Source: Draconibacterium sp.
Lineage (GTDB): Bacteria > Bacteroidota > Bacteroidia > Bacteroidales > Prolixibacteraceae
DNA: 10,313 nucleotides
NCBI GenBank assembly: GCA_030595485.1
Contig: JAUVDE010000082.1
Location: 1 to 10,313, forward strand
Direction of reading: 5' to 3'
The translations under genes were made by a program, and so were the position numbers. Below the pieces are notes generated by a model. That model ran no database searches. It worked only from the letters and a program-made list of their open reading frames with translations, and was not told the DNA's origin. This document shows, piece by piece, positions 6,476 to 10,313 of this stretch; positions within the stretch are counted from its first letter, which is position 1, and the number at the start of each line of letters is the position of its first letter.

Positions 6476-7156
6476 ATGGATTTAAACGACCTTAAAAAAA
6501 CATGGGATAAGATGTCGGCAGGCAAAGAACTGGATGAAGGCCAGTTGCGTAGCATGCTCGGCAAGCGTACCAAAAGCCTGATTGAACGTATTGATCGGAA
6601 TATTAAGATTGGTTTTGTGGTGCTTTTTGTTTTGATTATTCTTTTTGCACTCGACGATTTTATTCTATCACCACAAATGCTCGAAGAAATCAATGATGGC
6701 CTTACCATTCCCAAATGGCTAATTTACCTTGGTACTTTTAGCAACATTCTGATTTTTACCACATTTATATACTTTGTTATTAAATATTACCTGGTTAAAA
6801 AGAAATGTGATGTTGCTTGCAATCTGCACGATACACTCAAAAAAATAATTGACACTTTAATTCTTTACCAGCGTTTATTTTATTTAGCCGTTGTGGCACT
6901 TTTATTTGCTATTGGTTCTGCCTTTGTAACCGGTATGTTCGAAGGATTTTCAGCAGGCATGGAAAACAAAGGCCAGCAAATGGCCGATGTTGAAACAAGT
7001 GCTTTAATAACCGCAGGGCTAATTGGATTGCTGTGTTTGATATTATTTATAGGTAGTATTTTCTTTTTCTTACGCTGGGGTTTTCGTAAGCTTTATGGCA
7101 ACTACATTCTTAAGCTAAAAACTACGCTTAAAGAACTAGAGGAAATAGGTGATTAA
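6476..7156 (+). CDS. Four-helix inner-membrane protein, probable anti-sigma partner
   Basis: The 226-residue protein starts with a cytoplasmic, charged N-terminal segment (1-43: MDLNDLKKTWDKMSAGKELD ... KRTKSLIERIDRNIK) followed by four predicted membrane helices at about 44-65, 82-106, 133-158 and 176-199, and ends in a charged tail (KLKTTLKELEEIGD) predicted to be cytoplasmic. Short soluble N-terminus plus membrane part plus position 5 bases after a sigma-factor gene are typical of Bacteroidota anti-sigma or sigma-modulating proteins, and the opening (L)DLKKTW resembles small membrane proteins often found beside sigma genes in this phylum. No zinc-binding HxxxCxxC motif is seen, so it is not a ZAS-type anti-sigma. 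The anti-sigma role is inferred from context; it could instead be a membrane sensor or an effector. It is followed by a weak terminator before glmM. Confidence 0.75.
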   Translation: MDLNDLKKTWDKMSAGKELDEGQLRSMLGKRTKSLIERIDRNIKIGFVVLFVLIILFALDDFILSPQMLEEINDGLTIPKWLIYLGTFSNILIFTTFIYFVIKYYLVKKKCDVACNLHDTLKKIIDTLILYQRLFYLAVVALLFAIGSAFVTGMFEGFSAGMENKGQQMADVETSALITAGLIGLLCLILFIGSIFFFLRWGFRKLYGNYILKLKTTLKELEEIGD

Positions 7157-7248
7157 ATTAAACCTTAATCTCTGTAAAAATAGATGCCTTTAGTTCCTCT
7201 TTCTGAAAGCCAATTTTAAATCTCCCTTAAAGTTTTTAAATAAATTAG

Positions 7249-7266
7249 AAACCCCTTTGGGTTTTT
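7249..7266 (+). terminator. Probable terminator of the sigma-factor unit
   Basis: AAACCC (7249-7254) and GGGTTT (7259-7264) form a 6-bp stem with a four-base CTTT loop, followed by TT and then AAC. The stem is short and the T run is mostly inside the stem, so it is a modest terminator. Position, 92 bases after the membrane-protein stop and 50 bases before glmM, is appropriate. Confidence 0.5.
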
Positions 7267-7316
7267 AACTTACATTCCTTCCTTATTTCTATATTTACTG
7301 ACTCAAACTATATATC

Positions 7317-8699
7317 ATGACTTTAATTAAATCAATTTCAGGAATTCGCGGCACCATTGGAGGTAAACCCGGCGAAGGACTAAGCCCCCTAGATGTAGTA
7401 AAATATACAGCCTCGTATGCTACCTGGGCAAAAGAAAATGCAGGTAAAGAAAAAATAACTGTAGTGGTTGGTCGCGATGCACGCATTTCGGGACCAATGG
7501 TAAGTTCGATTGTTGTTTCAACACTTAGCGGAATGGGATGCAACGTGGTAAACCTTGGTTTAGCCACTACACCAACAACCGAAATTGCAGTTACCGAAGA
7601 AAATGCCGATGGTGGTATTATTCTAACTGCCAGCCATAATCCAAAACAATGGAATGCACTTAAGCTTTTAAATGAGAAAGGTGAGTTTTTGAATGCTGCT
7701 GAAGGCGCTAAAATCCTTGAAATTGCAGATGCCGAAGACTTCGATTTTGCTGAAGTTGACGATTTGGGTGAAGTTTGTGAAAAAGATTATACAGATTTTC
7801 ATGTTCAGCATGTATTAAACCTGGATTTGGTTGATGTTGAAGCCATAAAAAAAGCCAAGTTTTCAGTAGCTATTGATGCGGTAAACTCGGTTGGAGGAAT
7901 TGCAATGCCAGCTTTGTTCGAAGCACTTGAAATTGATAAAGTAGTTGAAATAAACTGCGAGGCAACAGGACATTTTGCACACACTCCGGAGCCACTACCC
8001 GAAAATCTGGTTGAAACTTCAGAAATAATCCGCGACAATAGTGTTGATGTAGGTTTTGTGGTTGACCCTGATGTAGACCGCCTGGCAATTATTAATGAAG
8101 ATGGTACAATGTTTAACGAAGAATATACTCTGGTAGCCGTTGCCGATTATGTTTTAAGTCAAACACCAGGAAACACGGTTTCCAATCTTTCATCAAGCCG
8201 CGCCTTACGCGTAATTACTGAAAAACACGGGCAAACATATGCTACCAGTGCTGTTGGCGAAGTTAACGTTGTTGCCAAAATGCGCGAAACAAATGCAATT
8301 ATTGGTGGCGAAGGAAACGGTGGGATTATTTACCCAACCAGCCATGCAGGTAGAGATTCACTGGTTGGAGCAGCGCTGTTCTTAACTCATTTGGCAAAAA
8401 GTGGTTTAAAGTGTTCGGAGCTACGTAAAACCTACCCTGATTATTTCATCTCGAAAAACAAAATTGAATTAACTCCTGATATTGAAGTTGATGCAATTTT
8501 GCTTAAAATGAAAGAGAAATACAGCAACGAAGAAGTTACCGATATTGATGGAGTAAAAGTAGATTTTGCTGATTCATGGGTTCATTTACGCAAATCGAAT
8601 ACCGAGCCAATTATACGTATTTATGCCGAAGCAAATTCCATGGAAAAAGCCGATGCTTTAGCTCAACAAATGATTACAGAAATAAAAGAATTGACATAG
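7317..8699 (+). CDS. glmM: Phosphoglucosamine mutase (alpha-D-phosphohexomutase family)
   Basis: Interconverts glucosamine-6-phosphate and glucosamine-1-phosphate, the step feeding UDP-GlcNAc for peptidoglycan and LPS. The 460-residue protein has all four phosphohexomutase regions: the phosphoserine loop TASHNPKQWN with catalytic Ser106, the metal loop DPDVDR with Asp250, Asp252 and Asp254, the sugar-binding loop GGEGNGG (330-336), and the phosphate-binding RKSNTEPIIRIY (425-436). The N-terminus SISGIRGTIGG is also typical. These loops differ from the classical bacterial GlmM pattern (DGDADR, GEQSGH) and resemble the version first defined in archaea and common in Bacteroidota. The same fold includes phosphomannomutase and phosphoglucomutase, so the substrate is inferred from subfamily; GlmM is the best call. 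ATG at 7317 is the first of the frame. Single-gene unit ended by a strong terminator. Confidence 0.85.
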   Translation: MTLIKSISGIRGTIGGKPGEGLSPLDVVKYTASYATWAKENAGKEKITVVVGRDARISGPMVSSIVVSTLSGMGCNVVNLGLATTPTTEIAVTEENADGGIILTASHNPKQWNALKLLNEKGEFLNAAEGAKILEIADAEDFDFAEVDDLGEVCEKDYTDFHVQHVLNLDLVDVEAIKKAKFSVAIDAVNSVGGIAMPALFEALEIDKVVEINCEATGHFAHTPEPLPENLVETSEIIRDNSVDVGFVVDPDVDRLAIINEDGTMFNEEYTLVAVADYVLSQTPGNTVSNLSSSRALRVITEKHGQTYATSAVGEVNVVAKMRETNAIIGGEGNGGIIYPTSHAGRDSLVGAALFLTHLAKSGLKCSELRKTYPDYFISKNKIELTPDIEVDAILLKMKEKYSNEEVTDIDGVKVDFADSWVHLRKSNTEPIIRIYAEANSMEKADALAQQMITEIKELT

Positions 8700-8725
8700 A
8701 ATATATTCAGATATAAAGATTTTTG

Positions 8726-8771
8726 AAGAACCGTTCTTTCTCTGCTTATTCAGCAAAAGAACGGTTCTTTT
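8726..8771 (+). terminator. Strong hairpin terminator of glmM
   Basis: A perfect 14-bp stem (8726-8739 with 8756-8769; arms contain AAGAACCGTTCTTT) begins 27 bases after the glmM stop. The 16-base loop contains a further TGCT/AGCA stem (8743-8746 with 8752-8755). The descending arm ends in TTTT (8768-8771). The T tract is short, but the stem is by far the strongest in the window. The mirror T-rich side (TTTTT at 8720-8724 lies before the stem) offers little for the minus strand. Confidence 0.8.
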
Positions 8772-8833
8772 CAACCCAGGTTTTCCGCACAAGTTAATTT
8801 TACAATAAACATTTATTCTGTATCCACTTATAC

Positions 8834-8864
8834 TTGACACATGTTATTGTAGCACATACCTTTG
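8834..8864 (+). promoter_or_regulatory. Promoter of mgsA with -33 and -7 elements
   Basis: TTG at 8834-8836 (context CTTGACA) and TACCTTTG at 8857-8864 are separated by 20 bases, the spacing known for the Bacteroidota primary sigma factor (-33 TTTG/TTG, -7 TAnnTTTG). Transcription would start near 8871, giving a leader of about 41 bases before the mgsA ATG. This is the only promoter in the window with both elements well placed. Confidence 0.75.
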
Positions 8865-8911
8865 GCACTTAACTGAAAGCTGCTAAAAGTAACTTTCTAA
8901 AAACCAGAACA

Positions 8912-9385
8912 ATGAAAAAGAAAAAAAATATAGCAATTGTTGCTCACGACAACCGCAAAAAAGATATTATTGAATGGGCATCTTTTAACTGGACAGAATT
9001 AATTCAGCATGATTTAATTTGCACCGGAACAACTGGCAGACTTGTTGAAGAAACATTGGCTGAAAGCTGTGAGAAACATGGTCAGGTACCTCCTACAATT
9101 TCAAGTTTAAAATCGGGGCCACTTGGTGGCGACCAACAACTTGGCGCCTTAATTTGCGAAGGTAAAGTTGATATGCTTATTTTCTTTTGGGATCCCATGC
9201 AACCACAACCCCACGATGTTGATGTTAAAGCCCTGTTGCGAATTACAGTATTGTACAATATCCCAACCGCATCGAACCGTTCAACAGCCGATTTTATGGT
9301 AACTTCGCCACTGTTTCACGAAAATTACGAACCGGCCATAAAAGATTATGCCGGCTACATTTCGCGCGATGTAGATATAGATTAA
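8912..9385 (+). CDS. mgsA: Methylglyoxal synthase
   Basis: Converts dihydroxyacetone phosphate to methylglyoxal and phosphate, the first step of the methylglyoxal bypass that relieves sugar-phosphate overload. The 157-residue cytosolic protein carries the family's motifs in order: IAIVAHDNRK (7-16), CTGTTG (37-42), SGPLGGDQQLGALI (68-81) with the catalytic Asp74 (Asp71 in E. coli), FFWDPMQPQPHDVDVKALLR (91-110) with His101 and Asp104 (His98 and Asp101 in E. coli), and YNIPTASNRSTADF. Compared with the E. coli enzyme as I recall it, about ten residues are inserted between GTTG and SGP (region 43-67). The ATG is well placed behind a good promoter. It is a single gene; no glyoxalase is nearby to remove the toxic product. 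Regulation by phosphate is known for the family but not visible here. Confidence 0.96.
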   Translation: MKKKKNIAIVAHDNRKKDIIEWASFNWTELIQHDLICTGTTGRLVEETLAESCEKHGQVPPTISSLKSGPLGGDQQLGALICEGKVDMLIFFWDPMQPQPHDVDVKALLRITVLYNIPTASNRSTADFMVTSPLFHENYEPAIKDYAGYISRDVDID

Positions 9386-9441
9386 ACAATATCTTATTGA
9401 GTTATTTTAGAAAGGTGCACATACTTTATATTATTCTGAAA

Positions 9442-9464
9442 TATCTTTGCATTTTAATGCAAAG
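9442..9464 (+). promoter_or_regulatory. -7 element overlapped by a palindrome, upstream of the CBM9-like gene
   Basis: TATCTTTG (9442-9449) matches the -7 consensus exactly, 31 bases before the ATG at 9481. A palindrome with 9-base arms, CTTTGCATT (9445-9453) and AATGCAAAG (9456-9464), separated by only two bases, covers the right part of the -7 element and the predicted transcription start. It could be an operator whose occupation blocks RNA polymerase, or an accidental dyad. With only a 2-base loop it would fold poorly as an RNA hairpin, and it lacks a T tract, so it is not a good terminator for mgsA. No -33 TTG at the right distance. Confidence 0.5.
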
Positions 9465-9480
9465 TAAAATTTCTATAATT

Positions 9481-10313
9481 ATGAGAGTAAAATATATTCT
9501 TCTAATCGTTTTTATTATCACAACCCTTACTTCAAATGCTCAGGATATTTGGAAGGGATTTGAACACCTTTTTGTTCCGGCAAAAAACTATATAGTTTAT
9601 AAAACCACTACTGAAATAAATATTGATGGGGAACCATCTGAATCGGACTGGAAACGTGCCACTTGGAGCGAATATTTCAATGACATTGAAGGAGAAGGCA
9701 AACCTAAACCACGCCATCAAACCCGTGTAAAAATGCTTTGGGATAACACCAATCTTTATATTTTGGCTAAACTTGAAGAACCTCATATTTGGGCTTACTA
9801 CATTACAAAGGACATGATTGTTTACCATGAGAATGATTTTGAAATTTTCATTGATCCCAATCGCGACACGCACAATTATTACGAATTTGAGATAAATGCG
9901 CAAAACACACTATTCGATTTATTTATGAATAGACCTTATATAAAAGGAGGCAGGGCAAATATAAAATGGAATGCTGAAGGATTTAAAAGTGCAGTTTCCC
10001 TTGACGGATCGTTAAATAATCCCAACGATATCGATAAAAGCTGGACCGCTGAAATAGCCATCCCTTTTTCTTCTCTTACTACTGATGGTGATTTTATCCA
10101 ACCTGAAAATCGTGATGTTTGGAAAATAAATTTCTCGCGTGTACAATGGAAAACCGAGGTAGTTGATGGTAAGTATGTAAAAAAAATAAATCCTGCGACC
10201 AACAAACATTTCCCCGAATACAATTGGGTTTGGAGTCCGCAAGGCGTAATAAACATGCACTATCCCGAACGCTGGAGCATGGTGCAATTTTCCAATATTC
10301 CACAGAGCCAGGT
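9481..10313 (+). CDS. Secreted CBM9-like (carbohydrate-binding family 9) protein, C-terminus cut by window end
   Basis: An open frame of 277 codons runs from the ATG at 9481 to the window edge with no stop. Residues 1-21 form a signal peptide (MRVKYILLIVFIITTLTSNA then Gln), so the protein is exported. A CBM9-like, DOMON-type beta-sandwich follows: INIDGEPSESDWKRATWSEYF (46-66) is the opening strand typical of this family, then RVKMLWDNTNLYILAKLEEPHIWA (82-105), HENDFEIFIDPNRDTHNYYEFEINAQNT (116-143) and SWTAEIAIPFSSL (187-199), and NFSRVQW (217-223). Such proteins bind sugars or act in polysaccharide use and are frequent in Bacteroidota; some carry extra C-terminal domains, which cannot be judged here. 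Aromatic residues are plentiful (W24, W57, W62, W87, W104), as expected for sugar binding. The ligand is unknown. Transcribed separately from mgsA by the promoter just upstream. Confidence 0.85.
   Translation, partial: MRVKYILLIVFIITTLTSNAQDIWKGFEHLFVPAKNYIVYKTTTEINIDGEPSESDWKRATWSEYFNDIEGEGKPKPRHQTRVKMLWDNTNLYILAKLEEPHIWAYYITKDMIVYHENDFEIFIDPNRDTHNYYEFEINAQNTLFDLFMNRPYIKGGRANIKWNAEGFKSAVSLDGSLNNPNDIDKSWTAEIAIPFSSLTTDGDFIQPENRDVWKINFSRVQWKTEVVDGKYVKKINPATNKHFPEYNWVWSPQGVINMHYPERWSMVQFSNIPQSQ

Noticed and set aside
8658..8840. Short minus-strand open frame over the glmM end and its terminator
   Set aside because: It overlaps the end of glmM and the 14-bp hairpin, has no recognisable domain, and has no visible promoter.
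9532..10303. Several minus-strand open frames near the window end
   Set aside because: They lie opposite the CBM9-like gene, which has a signal peptide, family motifs and a promoter; the antisense frames show none of these.

Overview
The window looks like chromosomal DNA of a member of the Bacteroidota, plausibly of the Marinilabiliales/Prolixibacteraceae type. Evidence: AT-rich sequence, almost no Shine-Dalgarno sequences, several promoter elements matching the phylum-specific -7 consensus TAnnTTTG, and proteins that read as Bacteroidota versions of their families (a GGEGNGG-type phosphoglucosamine mutase, a short sigma-70 factor paired with a small membrane protein, a secreted CBM9-like protein). 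The assignment to order or family is an impression; the phylum call is firmer.

Layout. Positions 1-1547 (minus strand) hold the first two genes of an efflux/secretion operon: a HlyD/MacA-type periplasmic adaptor followed 6 bases later by the start of a TolC-family outer-membrane protein that runs off the window. A strong hairpin terminator (1638-1676) separates it from a minus-strand gene of unknown function (1699-2400), whose protein appears to contain two copies of a ~70-residue unit. Divergent from it lies a YgjP/M48-type zinc metallopeptidase (2439-3137). An inverted pair of REP-like palindromes occupies the next gap (3194-3278). Then, all on the plus strand: an HD-domain dNTP triphosphohydrolase (dgt, 3332-4666), an RsuA/RluB-type rRNA pseudouridine synthase with a long basic N-terminal tail (4871-5827), a sigma-70-family factor with a TTG start (5976-6470) coupled to a four-helix membrane protein that may be its anti-sigma partner (6476-7156), a phosphoglucosamine mutase (7317-8699) closed by a 14-bp-stem terminator, methylglyoxal synthase (8912-9385) behind the best promoter in the window, and a secreted CBM9-like protein cut by the window end (9481-10313).

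How the genes relate. Most are single-gene transcription units for housekeeping or envelope functions: nucleotide pool control (dgt), ribosome maturation (rluB), cell-wall precursor supply (glmM), the methylglyoxal shunt (mgsA), export (hlyD/tolC) and probably polysaccharide interaction (CBM9-like). The only gene pairs with clear functional coupling are hlyD-tolC and sigma factor-membrane protein. There is no stretch above 300 bases without a gene, and no RNA gene, CRISPR array, prophage or insertion sequence was seen. I found no convincing undescribed multi-gene system; the items most worth a second look are the duplicated-unit orphan protein, the sigma/membrane-protein pair, the REP-like repeat pair and a palindrome lying on the promoter of the CBM9-like gene.
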